DNA of 64,000 bases from Vigna angularis (lineage: Eukaryota; Streptophyta; Magnoliopsida; Fabales; Fabaceae), in NCBI RefSeq assembly GCF_016808095.1, contig NC_068974.1, positions 33,139,090 through 33,203,089 on the forward strand, written 5' to 3'. The notes beneath the pieces were generated by a model, which was not told where the DNA came from, ran no database searches, and saw only the letters and a list, made by a program, of their open reading frames with translations. The position numbers were made by a program, and so were the translations under genes. Below, piece after piece: positions 10,649 to 21,430 of the stretch. Numbering within the stretch: the stretch's first letter is position 1; every line of letters starts with the position of its first letter.

Positions 10649-13174
10649 TCATGTTAACATTGACTTATCCATAATGCCCATACTTTCAACATGGCCAATA
10701 AAAGTTTTGGGCGGTAGTCCTTTAGTTAACGAATCTGCTATCATCAAATCCGTACCAATATGCTCAATTAACACTCTATGTTTCTGCACTTCTTCTTTGA
10801 CTGACAAGTACTTCAAATCCATGTGTTTAGCACCCTTTGAGTACTTATCATTTTTAGAGAAGAAGACGGCTGCGGAATTATCACAATAAATCCTTATCGG
10901 CCTAGCTATACTGTCAATAATGCCAAGCCTCGATACAAAGTTCCGCAACCACAAGGCATGAACTGTGGCCTCAAAGCATGCCACGAATTCAGCCTCCATG
11001 GTGGAAGTAGCAATGACTGATTGTTTTGCACTTTTCCAAGAAATTGCTCCTCCAGCCAAAAGATAGACATACCCAAATGTGGATTTTCTTGAATCCACAC
11101 ACCCAGCATAGTCTGAATCCGAATAGCCAATCACTTCGAGATGATCTGACTTTCTATAAGTGAGCATGTATTCTTTGGCACCTTGTAAGTACCTAAGAAC
11201 TTTCTTTGCAGCTTTCCAGTGATCCATTCCGGGATTACTTTGATATCGGCCTAACATTCCAACAGCAAAACTGATATCTGGCCGAGTACAAGTTTGAGCA
11301 TACATCAAACTCCCAACCACTGACGCATAAGGAATAGACTCCATGGCCTTTCGTTCCAAATCATTCTTGGGACATTGCATTTGACTAAACTTGTCTCCTT
11401 TCTGAATTGGAACTACTCCAGGAGAACATTTTTCCATTCTGAATCTCTCTAACACTTTATTAATATAGCCTTTTTGAGACAAACTTAACAATCCTTGTGA
11501 TCTATCACGGAATATTTCTATTCCTATCACATAAGATGCCTCATTCATATCTTTCATTTCAAAGTTGTTAGAGAGAAACTTCTTTACATCATGTAACATA
11601 CCAATATCATTAGCAGCAAGAAGAATATCATCAACATATAGAACCAAAATAACAAACTTACTCCCACTGACCTTTATGTATATACACCGATCAACGGTGT
11701 TCTCTACAAAACCATACGAAGTTATGATATCATTAAATTTTAGATACCATTGACGGGAAGCTTGTTTTAGTCCATATATTGATTTCTTTAATTTACACAC
11801 TAGATTTTCTTTTCCTGTTATGGTGAAACCTTCTGGTTGGTCCATATAAACTTCCTCTTCTAAGTCACCATTCAGAAAGGCGGTCTTTACATCCATTTGG
11901 TGAAGCTCTAAATCATAATGAGCCACCAAAGCCAAAACAATTCTCAAAGAGTCCTTCTTAGAAACAGGAGAGAAGGTCTCTTTGTAGTCAATGCCTTCCT
12001 TTTGAGTGAAACCTTTGGCGACTAATCTAGCTTTATACCTTTCAATATTGCCTTTTGAGTCATGTTTAGTCTTAAAGACCCATTTACAACCGACTCTTTT
12101 TGAACCCTTAGGCAATTCAACTAGATCCCATACTTTATTGTCATCCATTGATTTCAACTCTTCTTTCATAGCATTCAACCAATTCTCTGAATTATTACTT
12201 TCCATGGCTTGTCTGAAAGAGACTGGATCCTCATCAATGCTTAAGTCACATTCATGTTCAACAGAGTAAACCACATAATCATTCGAAATAGCAGGTCTTT
12301 TCTCCCTTACAGACCTTCTTAATGCTGCTTCTTGTGGTTCCTCTATCAATTGCTCATTTATGACTTGCTCATTGTCAACTGGCTCAACATTTATATGTTC
12401 ATTTTGTGGGATTGGAACATTAATTTGTTGTCTCTGCTTGTTGTGTGACTGTGATACAACAAGAGGGATAACAACTTCAGAAGAGACATTAGATGTAGAA
12501 ACACTATCAGTATGCTCTTGAATGTCCACTATTCGTGATTCCTCACTCCCACTAAATTGACCATTTTCAATGAACCGAGCATTTCCAGACTCAACTATTC
12601 TTGTACTATGGTTAGGGCAATAAAATCTATATCCCTTTGACTTTTCAGGATAACCGATGAAGTAACCGCTAATGGTTCTTGCATCAAGCTTCTTTTCATG
12701 TGGATTATATAACCTTACCTCTGCCGGACAACCCCAAACATGAAGATGTCTCAAACTGGGTTTCCTTCCAGTCCATAGTTCATAAGGAGTTTTAGAAACT
12801 GCTTTGCTAGGAACCCTGTTAACCAGATATACAGCAGTCTTTAATGAATACATCCACAAAGATAAAGGGATATTACTATGACTTAACATACTCCTAACCA
12901 TATCCATAAGAGTACGATTTCGTCTTTCTGCTACACCATTTTGTTGTGGTGTACCGGGCATTGTATACTGTGCACATATACCCCGACTTTCAAGATACTT
13001 TGCAAATGGACCTGGACATTGTCCACTCTCATCCGTTTTACCATAATATTCAACACCTCTATCAAATCTCACCACTTTTACTTTTCTATCTAATTGCCTT
13101 TCCACCTCATTTATGAACACCTCAAGGGCATTCACTGATTGAGATTTTTCATGCAATAGATATATATATAACAA
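10649..13174 (-). pseudogene. Copia polyprotein: integrase C-part, reverse transcriptase, RNase H
   Basis: An 841-residue open frame. Residues 36-90 carry the second Asp and the Glu of the integrase triad ([10 protein letters not shown] and [11 protein letters not shown]). RT spans about 350-595 with GCKWVFKTK, the [13 protein letters not shown] block and the catalytic LYVDD (512-516). RNase H follows with [15 protein letters not shown] and CDNSAAV. The frame is intact and catalytic residues are present, so decay is limited. Its start is artificial: the integrase begins in another frame (13132-13728) and the two meet at a TA repeat near 13160. The enzyme would copy element RNA into DNA in virus-like particles and the integrase would insert it. 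Confidence 0.92.
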
Positions 13175-13728
13175 TAACGTGAGAAATCATCAATAAAGGA
13201 GATAAAATATTTTTCACCACTCCAAGATTTAATGTCAAAAGGACCACAAATATCAGTGTGTATTAACTCAAGAAGTTGACTGCTTCTTGTGGCGGGATTC
13301 TTTGATATGTGTTTTGTTTGTTTACCCTTAATACAATCAATACATACATCCCAGTCATCAAAATCCAATTGAGGTAAAATTTCACTCTTTACTAACCTCA
13401 ACATCCTTTCTTTGGATATGTGACCCAATCTTTTATGCCATAAGAAAGCAGAACATTCCTTTCCTGTACTAGAATTTCTATCAACAACATGTTCAACATT
13501 AAACAGGGATTCAGAAAAATTAACATCAAGATTTAAACGGTATAAACCATCCAATAATGTACCAGAACCATAATAGTAAGAAAGTTTATACAAATGAAAA
13601 ATACCATTTTCAATCCTAAAGTTAAAACCTAAACAATCCAACTTTGCAACAGAAATCAAATTCCTAGCACAACCAGGAACATAGAGACACTTTTCAAGAT
13701 TCAGACAATAACCAATGTCTAGAATCAA
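13132..13728 (-). pseudogene. Copia integrase N-terminal part
   Basis: A 198-residue frame with the GAG-pre-integrase region (HKRLGHISKERM), zinc-binding Cys pair (CIDCIKGKQT) and the start of the integrase core with its first Asp (HTDICGPF). It ends in [10 protein letters not shown], where an expanded TA microsatellite (about 13157-13172) shifts the frame relative to the rest of the core. The frameshift is likely a microsatellite length change and the only break between integrase and RT. Confidence 0.88.
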
Positions 13729-14016
13729 TCTGTAAGTCCCAATTCCTTCTATTCATGCCTTCATTCTGTTCCCCATATATAAATACTTTTCAGTTCCTTT
13801 TATGGGCTGGATTGAAAGGAATCCCTGCATAATATTAGAAACATGAGTAGTAGCTCCAGAATCCAACCACCAGGTATTATTAGGCACTTCAACTATATTT
13901 GCTTCAAAACTTACAGAAACATAAAAAGTACCTTTCTTTTCGAACCAAGATTTTCTTTTCGGACAATCTTTCTTGAAGTGACCTACTTTCTTGAAAAAGA
14001 AACATTTCTGGTCCTT
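13729..14016 (-). pseudogene. Copia zinc knuckle and protease, broken
   Basis: Between gag and integrase the minus strand encodes a nucleocapsid knuckle in which the expected second Cys reads Phe (KCFFFKKVGHFKKDCP). The aspartic protease motif LDSGATTHVS follows. A stop separates gag from the knuckle and another interrupts the stretch before the integrase frame. The missing Cys probably destroys zinc binding. Confidence 0.75.
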
Positions 14017-14763
14017 CTAGATACCGCCCTTATTCACTTTCATTGGGGCTTTGTCCTTCTTGTTCTTCTTTCCTGATTTACCTTTACTGAAGCTAGCACC
14101 TTCATGAGTTGTGAGATGGATAGAATGATCTCTCATTTTCTTTAATCTCCCTTCCTCTTGTACCAACATGGCTTTGATTTCTTGGAAGTTCCACTTATCC
14201 TTAATAGTGTTATAATTCACTTGGAACTGGCCAAATTCAGGAGGAAGAGAGTTCATGATGAACTGTACTAGAAAAGACTCATTCACCTCCATTCCCATTG
14301 ACTTCAATCTTGCTGCTATATTTGCCATTCCAGTTACATGTTCATGTATGGGCTGTGACCAGTCAAACTTTTTGGTAGTCAGCTCACTCATAAGAGTTCC
14401 CACAATAGACTTGTCAGTTATGTCTGATTGTGAATACTCCTTGATCATTTTCATGAATTCCTTTGCGTTTTCCGTTTTGGGCATGGAAGGCTTTACGTTC
14501 TCTGCCATAGACATGCGCATCAAGTTTAATGACAACCTGTTAGACCTATGCCAAGTCTCATAAAGAGACTTTTCATCACTTGTACTGGTCTCTGTAATGG
14601 CTGCGGGCATTTCATCCATCACAATAGCCATATCCAAGTCTAGAACACCCAGTTGGAACTGGATTTGTTCTGACCAATCGGCATAATTGAGCCCATTAAA
14701 CTTGATGACATTGTTGCTTAAACCTGCTAAATTCATGTAAGCTGAAATAATACACAAGCTCAT
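14017..14763 (-). pseudogene. Copia gag (UBN2-type)
   Basis: A 248-residue frame with the copia gag pattern: FNGLNYADWSEQIQ near the N terminus, YETWHRSNRLSLNLM, and a lysine-rich C terminus (SGKKNKKDKAPMK). It ends just before the zinc knuckle. Gag forms the virus-like particle. The ATG at 14763 is the first in frame; translation may begin a few codons further in, at MNLAGLSNN. The stop after NKGGI cuts gag from pol. Confidence 0.85.
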
Positions 14764-15904
14764 ACATCAATGCTTTGATTAAATTTAATGGATTCAAACA
14801 AATTACTACACTAGTCATACATTCAAGTTCACCTTTGGGTGACACTTAAACTGATAGGTAGTCAATAAAGTCATTCATTTAAGTTCACCTTTGGGTGATT
14901 CTTAAACTGACAAATTTCATATATATACTTTAATAAACAATCAATCATACTTAAGACTATATGTATGCTATCTTTGGATATACAAACATATACTAAGTAC
15001 ATGAAATGTTTCACTTTAATGTCATCAATTATAAACCATGGTTCACCTTTGGGTAATCCATAACATCCTTACATCAATGACTAATTACTCTCCGAAATTC
15101 AACATAATTGAATTTCCTTCTTCCAAAATATATAATTCATAAAACAAAATTATATCATGCATGTACTTTTCAAATTAAAAGTATTTGAAACTTTAACTTT
15201 TAATTCACAATTAATTTGCATTCAATGCATAACAATGTTAAAATATACATGAGCACAAGAACACTGCCGCAACAATAAAGTTGCTTCCAAAATAGAAAAT
15301 AGAATTCCATATTTGAATTTCCATATTAGAATTTCCATTCAATGCAGTAACAATTACTATGTTTACAATATAATAATAATATAAATTGCAAAAAGTATAT
15401 TGCTTTACTGCGGAACCAGACAAACTTTTTGCTTTAAAATTAAGTTGCTTTAATTCAATAATGAATAAAAAGTAAACAAAATTGCAAATTCATGTGAATT
15501 GTTTCTATCATTCAGAATTCACTTTACGCAAGGAAATTGACTTTTCTATCATGCAGAATTAACTTTGGCATATTGCAACAGTAGGGTTATTTTAACGTGA
15601 TGATCAAAAATTAAAACGTACGACTTCGAAATTCACGATACAGTGAATTGTAACAATCATGCAACAATAAAATTGCTTTTAAACTTTCGGCTTCTAGGGT
15701 AAAATTCACGTTAAAGTGAATTGAATTTTCTTCCATCAATAGACCAATTAAAAAAAAAACGTATGGCTTCCGAGATTCACACAGTACAGCGAATTTAATT
15801 CTTTCATGCCAACAAATATAAAATCCCTAAATTTTATAATTCAAAAAGTTAGGGTTTTAAATTTTGGGAATATTACCAAGGAGAATCATAAAATTCAGAA
15901 CCTT
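14764..15904 (-). other. Copia 5' leader
   Basis: About 1.1 kb of non-coding AT-rich leader between primer site and gag. The phrase TTCACCTTTGGGTGA recurs near 14830 and 14884, with a partial third copy near 15045. No separate gene is seen. Confidence 0.7.
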
Positions 15905-15916
15905 GCTCTGATACCA
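15905..15916 (-). promoter_or_regulatory. Copia primer-binding site (tRNA-iMet)
   Basis: Minus-strand TGGTATCAGAGC lies two bases inside the 5' LTR and is complementary to the 3' end of plant initiator methionine tRNA. Confidence 0.95.
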
Positions 15917-15918
15917 CT

Positions 15919-16429
15919 TGTAAGCTTTTCTTTAATTTTCAATTAAATGAAAACAACACACAGGATCTTGAATTTTCATGATACTCACTATTTTCTCATA
16001 CACAGTAAAGAAGAACTAACCTGGGTCCATTGTGCACTTCTTCCTGTCTCTTCCTGTCTCTTCCTGTCAAATGTTCTCTCTCCTCTTACTCCTCCTTAAT
16101 GCCTTCTTGATGATATAGAAGTTGTAGGATGGTTTTCTCTGTCAGTTTCTCTTCTTTCCTGAGAACGTTATGTTCTCTATATCTCTTCAGAAACTTAATG
16201 TATCACCAGAAGTAAAACTTTTTCCTCTTTTATGATATTTTAATTAACTTTAATAAAATACCAAAATGCCCTTTTGGAGTGAGAAGAGAGGGATTAACTT
16301 TAATAACTCTAAAATAATCCCAATAACTTTAATACTTTAATACTCTAATAATCATCACATTAGAATCCTTACATTAAAGGTATACTTTAAATTACATGAA
16401 CCAATGTAAATTATTAATATAATTTAACA
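15919..16429 (-). repeat. Copia 5' LTR
   Basis: A 511-bp partner of the LTR at 9779, with an extra TCTCTTCCTG unit near 16045-16070. Apart from that and a few substitutions the two are identical by eye. Confidence 0.95.
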
Positions 16430-17242
16430 TGATCCTATCATTCACTTCAGCAAACATAGGACAATCTTCAATTCTCAACACTGTTTCACCATTCATAAAC
16501 TTAATCCAACTTGCAAACTGTTTTACTGCCTTATGATATAAACTCGTTTTCCCAAATACTCTCGCTACCATTATCCGCACAAGGTCACTCAAAGCAACTT
16601 CTTCTTTCACTCGATCCCTCAACTTATCGATAATACTTTTTTGTTTTTTCTTCTACATCTCTATGTATACTAGTAATGTAGTGGTTATGCCAACCAATTT
16701 CCTAGGATCTACTTTTTCTTACACTTTTCTCGCAGAACCACCCAAAATCACAACATTATTTGTAGGTTCTAAATAACTGATCACTGTTTCCGGTGTTATT
16801 TGATTGTCCTTTAATCTACACACGTACTCTAAAGCACAGTGCACAAAATCCCGAGGTAAAATCTCCTCATCAAAGAATATTTCTCGAGTTCTAGCATCCA
16901 AATCAAACATAGGAAATACTACTTTGTTCTTCGCGTCAATCGGCAAATACTTTACTAACTTATCAAATTTAACACCCATAGCTCTTGCCTCACTCGCGTC
17001 AGTCAAAGAAATAAAAACAACATCACCCCTAATACTGTGGGCAACAAACCTTTTTTCTTTCCCATCAACATTTCCACAGAGAACAAAAAAGAACCTACAA
17101 ATTTTTGTATTTTCTTTTTTCTTTAAGTATTTACCAAATCATAAACATCTACATCATAAATACTGTGAATGTCCATAGCTACTGCTATTTTATCGTCTCC
17201 TCCCAAAGAAGAAGGTTCAAAAACAAAGTTTTCAAATATGTT
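16430..17242 (-). pseudogene. Endogenous RNA virus: C-terminal half of methyltransferase region and linker start
   Basis: Minus-strand frames at 16719-17006 and 16392-16622 (the latter running into the Copia LTR after 16430) hold viral sequence such as GVKFDKLVKYLP and PRDFVHCALEYVC. Just upstream, about 17020-17230, AMDIHSIYDVD resembles the conserved block late in alpha-like virus methyltransferase domains. Several frame changes and stops separate these pieces. The last frame continues on the far side of the Copia element without a stop, showing that viral integration came first. Confidence 0.75.
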
Positions 17243-17851
17243 CTAAAAAAAATTTCTCTCGTTCATATCCTTAGGATTATTGTGACTTTTACTTAAGTTG
17301 CAAGATATCTCTCGATTATCTTCTTCTACCATTTTAGCCTTGTCAACCACGTCCCTTCGCAAAGTCACAGATTCTTCCACATATTTCTTCAAGTTGAGCA
17401 TACGATTCATTTTCCTCTGTGCATCACGAAAATCTAACAACGAATTACAACAATGAACACGCCGATTCTCTTCGCTCTTCACATGAGTTTCCCAGTTTCC
17501 ACCAATATCACATATCATAACATCTTTGGGAAAATTTGATATTTTGAGTTTCTGTTCAATTTTCCGCATAGCATCCGCCATGTTGTGCGTTCCTCTTTCA
17601 CTTGAAGAAGTATAAATACTCCATTCGGGGAAAAGTTCACTTAACAGTTGCAATTGCTCTTCACTTATGTTCCTCTTCGCATTGATTTTTGTTTTCTTTT
17701 TTTGTTTATCTAATTCATGTTTCAATTGATCTCCAATTACATTACACATTACATTGTGTAAAGCTGAGTTCGTTCTACTTGCACGTGTGTGTAACACCGG
17801 ATTACGAATCTCCTCCGACTATAACTTAGCTAATATGTTCAAATTTGCCAT
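17243..17851 (-). pseudogene. Endogenous RNA virus: methyltransferase N-terminal part
   Basis: A minus-strand frame (17243-17797) carries the hallmark block DIGGNWETHV followed by RVHCCNSLLDFRDAQR. It matches the conserved His, Asp-Ile-Gly-Gly and Cys-Cys...Asp-x-Arg-Asp pattern of the alpha-like virus methyltransferase (Vmethyltransf), which caps viral RNA at membranes. In the same frame an ATG lies at 17851, giving a probable original start, but a TAG follows nine codons later. Length from that start to the motif fits a near-complete N terminus. Together with the helicase this is a 1a-like or polyprotein-type replicase. Confidence 0.85.
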
Positions 17852-17990
17852 TAAGCACTTTCACCAAGAGTAACCGGGGGAATGAAAGGATTTATCACAA
17901 ACGTGGGCCTTTCAATAATAATAATAATACTAATAAATAATAAATATATATTAATACTAATAAATAATAAATATATATTAATACTAATAC

Positions 17991-18024
<34 letters not shown>

Positions 18025-18050
18025 GATGTTCAAAAGTCGATCACAAGTGG
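17852..18050. other. Viral 5' flank and TAA/ATA-rich microsatellite
   Basis: About 65 bp right of the viral start codon, possibly remnant 5' UTR, gives way near 17910 to imperfect (TAA)n up to about 18021, then to the WOX fragment. The integration junction probably lies within or beside the microsatellite. Confidence 0.6.
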
Positions 18051-18137
18051 TAGTTAAAGATGTGGTGATGGTGCTTTGCTTCAAGCATCGTTGCTTTTCA
18101 CGATACCCATAATTTTGAAACCAACAATAAACGCTAT
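18051..18137 (-). pseudogene. WOX-like homeobox, C-terminal half (split gene)
   Basis: The minus strand encodes VYCWFQNYGYREKQR, the recognition helix of a WOX homeodomain. The sequence stops abruptly at 18137 where a solo LTR begins, and the first half of the homeodomain resumes at 20553. The GCTAT duplication straddles the LTR. After the homeodomain the frame runs on into low-complexity codons. Confidence 0.85.
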
Positions 18138-18769
18138 TGTCGCAACCGGAATCGCGACGGGACGACGATCCAAAAAAAGGAAAACCGGGTTTGAAAAAAG
18201 ATATTGGAGTCGCCACCATAGTTTATTCTGGAAAACTACGGAAAAACCACAAAATGATAAGGCATGGTCTGCGAAAATGAGATTCTAAGTTCGGGAGTCG
18301 GTTACGTGTAGGGAAGGTATTAGCACCCTACAACACCTGCCCTAAGGCAGTACCTTTTACTAAATATGCGAATATGATGTGGTTTTCAAAATGTTTAACT
18401 ATCCCCTAAAATAAAACTCTAAAGAAACAAAATATATTTTTTTAGTTTTTTGGGCCCGACAAGGATTGACCTTGCTCCTACGTATTCCCATTCAGAATGA
18501 GAAATCAGGGTTACGTAGTTCTTTTAGAAACTGCTTGAAAATTTTGTTTGAGGAATTGTTTAAGAGATTTGTTTGAGAAATTGATTGTGGATAAATTTGG
18601 ATTTTTGGGGAAGTGAACCTGACAAGGACTAGCCTTGCTCTTACGTATCTCCACTTTTGATGGAGAATCAAGGATCACGTAGTTCTGGCTGAAAGACTGA
18701 TTATTGTTTGAAGATGTGAATGTTTTATATTTTGGTATTTTTATGTGAGAAGGAGAAAATGTTTTTTAG

Positions 18770-19170
18770 CACAAGGACGATGCGAACGATCACACATGTG
18801 CCTAAACCTTTAAAATATTTTTTATTATTTTTTTAAAAGAGAAGAAGAAAAGGTTCTAACACAAGGACGATGCATGCGATCACACATGTGCCTAAACCTT
18901 TAAAACATTATTATTATTATTTTTTAGGAGAGAAGAAGAAAAGGTTCTAACACAAGGACGATGCGTGCGACCACACATGTGCCTGAACCTTTAAAACATT
19001 TTTATTATTTTTTAGAAGAGAAGAAGAAAAGGTTCTAACACAAGGACGATGCGTACGATCACATATGTGCCTAAACCCTTAAAATATTTTTTATATTTTT
19101 TTTATAACAGAAAGAGAAAAGGTTTTTAGCACAAGGACGATGCGAGCGATCACACATGTGTTTAACCTTA
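18770..19170. repeat. ~89-bp tandem repeat, 5 copies
   Basis: Units contain CACAAGGACGATGCG followed by GATCACACATGTGCCTAAAC and an A/T-rich spacer. They lie in the first half of the solo LTR. Confidence 0.9.
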
Positions 19171-19599
19171 AAAATAATTTTTTGTTGATTTTTTAGAGAT
19201 AAAAAAAACAAAATTGTTTATAAATGAAAATTTAGAATAAAAAACAATCAAAACAATTATGGAACAATAAAACCAAATTTAATAAGATAATTCAAAACAA
19301 AAAGAAGAGGTGAAGGGATAAGAACCTGGATGAGAAGATAACGATAGTCCGATCAAGATACGAGTGAAAAATAGATGATTCAAGAGATGTAGATGTTGAT
19401 ATAGAGAAGAAGAGGTGTGTTGAAATGTTTCATGATAATAGGGGAGATAAGAAATGTGTGGAAAGATATGTAGTGTGGGAGAGAAGAATGAAGTAGAGTT
19501 TTGGGATGAAAATGAAGAGGTTTGGTGTGAGAGAGAAAAGATGGATATTGTGTAATTGTGTGTGTGAAGTGAAGAGAATGTAGGTATTTATAAAGTTAA

Positions 19600-20210
19600 G
19601 GATGAAGAAAGTTGATGAATAAAATTAATATAATAAGTTGGTGAAAAGTTTAGATGAAATAAAATATAATAGAAAAAGTAAATAGTAAAAGTTAATGTGG
19701 AAATAAGTGAACGAAATAATATAAAAAAGTTGATGGAGAAAGTAGGTGAAATAAAATATAGTAAATAGTAAAAGTTAATGTGGAAAATAAGTGAAAAAAA
19801 TAATATAAAAAATTGGTGAAAAATTTAGATGAAATAAAATATAATAAAAAAGATGAATAGAAAAAGTTAATGTGAAAAATAAGTGAAAGAAATAATATAA
19901 AAAAATTGGTGGAGAAAGTAGGTGAAATAAAATATAGTAAATATTAAAGTTAATGTGGAAAAATAAGTGAAAGAAATAATATAAAAAGTTGGTGAAGAAG
20001 GTAGGTGAAATAAAATATAGTAAATAGTAAAAGTTAATGTGGAAAATAAGTGAAAGAAATAATATAAAAAGTTGGTGGAGAAGTAGGTGAAATAAAATAT
20101 AATAAAGAATAAAAGTTAATGTGAAAAATAAGTGAAAAAAATAATATAAAAGCTGGTGGAAAAGTAGATGGAGAAAAATGAATAAAGGAAATGATAAAAA
20201 GTTGATGGAG
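19600..20210. repeat. ~75-bp tandem repeat, about 7 copies
   Basis: Units contain AAAGTTAATGTGGAAAATAA and GGTGAAATAAAATATA. They are strongly purine-rich on this strand and lie in the second half of the solo LTR. Confidence 0.85.
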
Positions 20211-20552
20211 AAGATATGATTAAAATTTTAAGTGGAATAATTAGAAAAGTTGATATATAAAAATTAATATGGAAATGAGGTGAAAAAAATAAATGAAAAA
20301 GGTAGATGATGTGGAATGTGATATGGAGGGTGATGTGGATGATGATGTGGAGAGTGGGGTGTGGTAAGAGAAAAAGGATGGTGAGGAAGTAAAAAAGTGT
20401 GGAATTATTTTGGGCCATTGAATTAAGGAATAAAAAATTAATTTAGGAGGTGCAAATAGTAAAACAAATAATATATTTTTTTTATTCTTTTGTTTTTTTT
20501 ATTATTTATTTTTGTGAAATCTTATTTACCCAGACGAAATTGGGTATTGACA

Positions 20553-20738
20553 GCTATACTCTCCAATTTCCCCATAAATTTTAAGTTTCATTGCAATCTC
20601 GTGCACTTGCTCTCTATTTGGATTTCGTATCCCAAATGCAAAAAGGGCCTCTAGTAGAGCAACTTGTTCTTTAGTAGGACTTTATCGTTTATATCACAGC
20701 TTGTCTTGAACTTCCAAATTTTTTAAATTTTTGTTCAT
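20553..20738 (-). pseudogene. WOX-like homeobox, N-terminal half (split gene)
   Basis: From an ATG at 20738 the minus strand encodes a WOX homeodomain start, including SPTKEQVALLEALFAFGIRN and helix 2 KLKIYGEIGEYS, ending exactly at the solo LTR. In-frame stops occur at about 20694-20696 and 20682-20684, so it was already, or has since become, a pseudogene independent of the LTR. The copy near 50.4 kb has a stop at a different position. Confidence 0.85.
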
Positions 20739-21430
20739 TTTTCTAAGAGACAAAAGTGAAGGAATATTATGTTTGTGTCAAAGAGGGTTGATACAATTAG
20801 TTTTCTTTTAACTCAATTTTGTCCATAGTCTAGTTTGAAGTACAGTCTAGATGTATCCTCCGGTCTGCGCAAATGATCTTACTAGATCTAAGTCCAACAA
20901 GTTTATATCCATGATTTGTTTAAGTTAAAATAATTTTTAGGGTACATAGCATTGTTCTACCCGAATTCCTCTATCATACCTTCAAACGAAGGGAGGTTAA
21001 CAACGGTTTTCCAGCTTATATACCCCAGTATTAGTTTATTATTAAAAAAAAGTGAAGAGTGGTGAAATAACAAAACAAATAAACAAGTATAACAAGAACA
21101 AGGAACGAACGTAAATGCAAAAGAACATGAATTAAAAAAAGCTTAAAGGAAAGAATGAACAAAATGAAAGATTGAGAGGATGAAACACTTACAAGAATGC
21201 GAAAACAAAAGGCACACTTAGAGAGAAAGGCTCCTCACAAAATCAGGACACTCTCGAAGGACACTAAAGGAGAGCAAACTCACGCTCCACTATGGGACTC
21301 AAGTATCGCTCAACGCGGAGGAATACTCTAGTTATAGCCAAACATTTTCACTATAGCAACAATTTCGGTTGTTGCTACCGGTTGTTTCACAGTGTCGGTT
21401 ATTTCAATAATAATAATAATAATAATATTG
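20739..21430 (-). pseudogene. Upstream region of the WOX-like pseudogene
   Basis: About 690 bp that also occurs at 46.6-47.25 kb, and in part at 50.57-50.79 kb. On the minus strand it begins with a TATA-like block (GGCTATAAC here, GGCTATAAATAA in the 47-kb copy), then a GC-richer stretch with GCTCAACG-type words, then T-rich DNA to the ATG. It reads like a promoter plus 5' UTR, possibly with an intron. Function is inferred. Confidence 0.5.

Larger units (their letters stand above)
9779..16429 (-). mobile_element. Ty1/Copia LTR retrotransposon, nearly complete, inserted in the viral copy
   Basis: A 6.65-kb element with TG...CA LTRs at 9779-10279 and 15919-16429, minus-strand coding order gag, protease, integrase, RT, RNase H. 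The initiator-Met primer site lies next to the right LTR and a purine tract next to the left one. The direct repeat TGATC at 9774-9778 and 16430-16434 is the target duplication. It sits inside the viral replicase pseudogene, whose frame continues on the other side. By eye the LTRs differ by about three substitutions plus a 10-bp tandem-unit difference, so insertion was recent relative to the decay of the viral gene. Internal ORFs are nevertheless broken, so this copy is probably not autonomous. Confidence 0.95.
18138..20552 (+). mobile_element. Ogre/SNARE-like solo LTR inserted in a WOX homeobox
   Basis: The 2415-bp unit begins TGTCGCAACCGGAATCG and ends TTGGGTATTGACA. It is flanked by GCTAT at 18133-18137 and 20553-20557. 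A related uninterrupted sequence at about 50385 reads straight through as AAACGCTATACTC, which is an empty site. No internal coding DNA is present, so this is a solo LTR. It carries two tandem arrays (18770-19170 and 19600-20210) and the block GGGAGTCGGTTACGTGTAGG typical of this legume LTR group. Assignment to Ogre/SNARE (Tat lineage) is inferred from these blocks; the solo-LTR call is firm. Confidence 0.92.

Noticed and set aside
20116..20418. 100-residue minus-strand ORF with hydrophobic stretches
   Set aside because: It reads the antisense of purine-rich tandem repeats at the end of the solo LTR.
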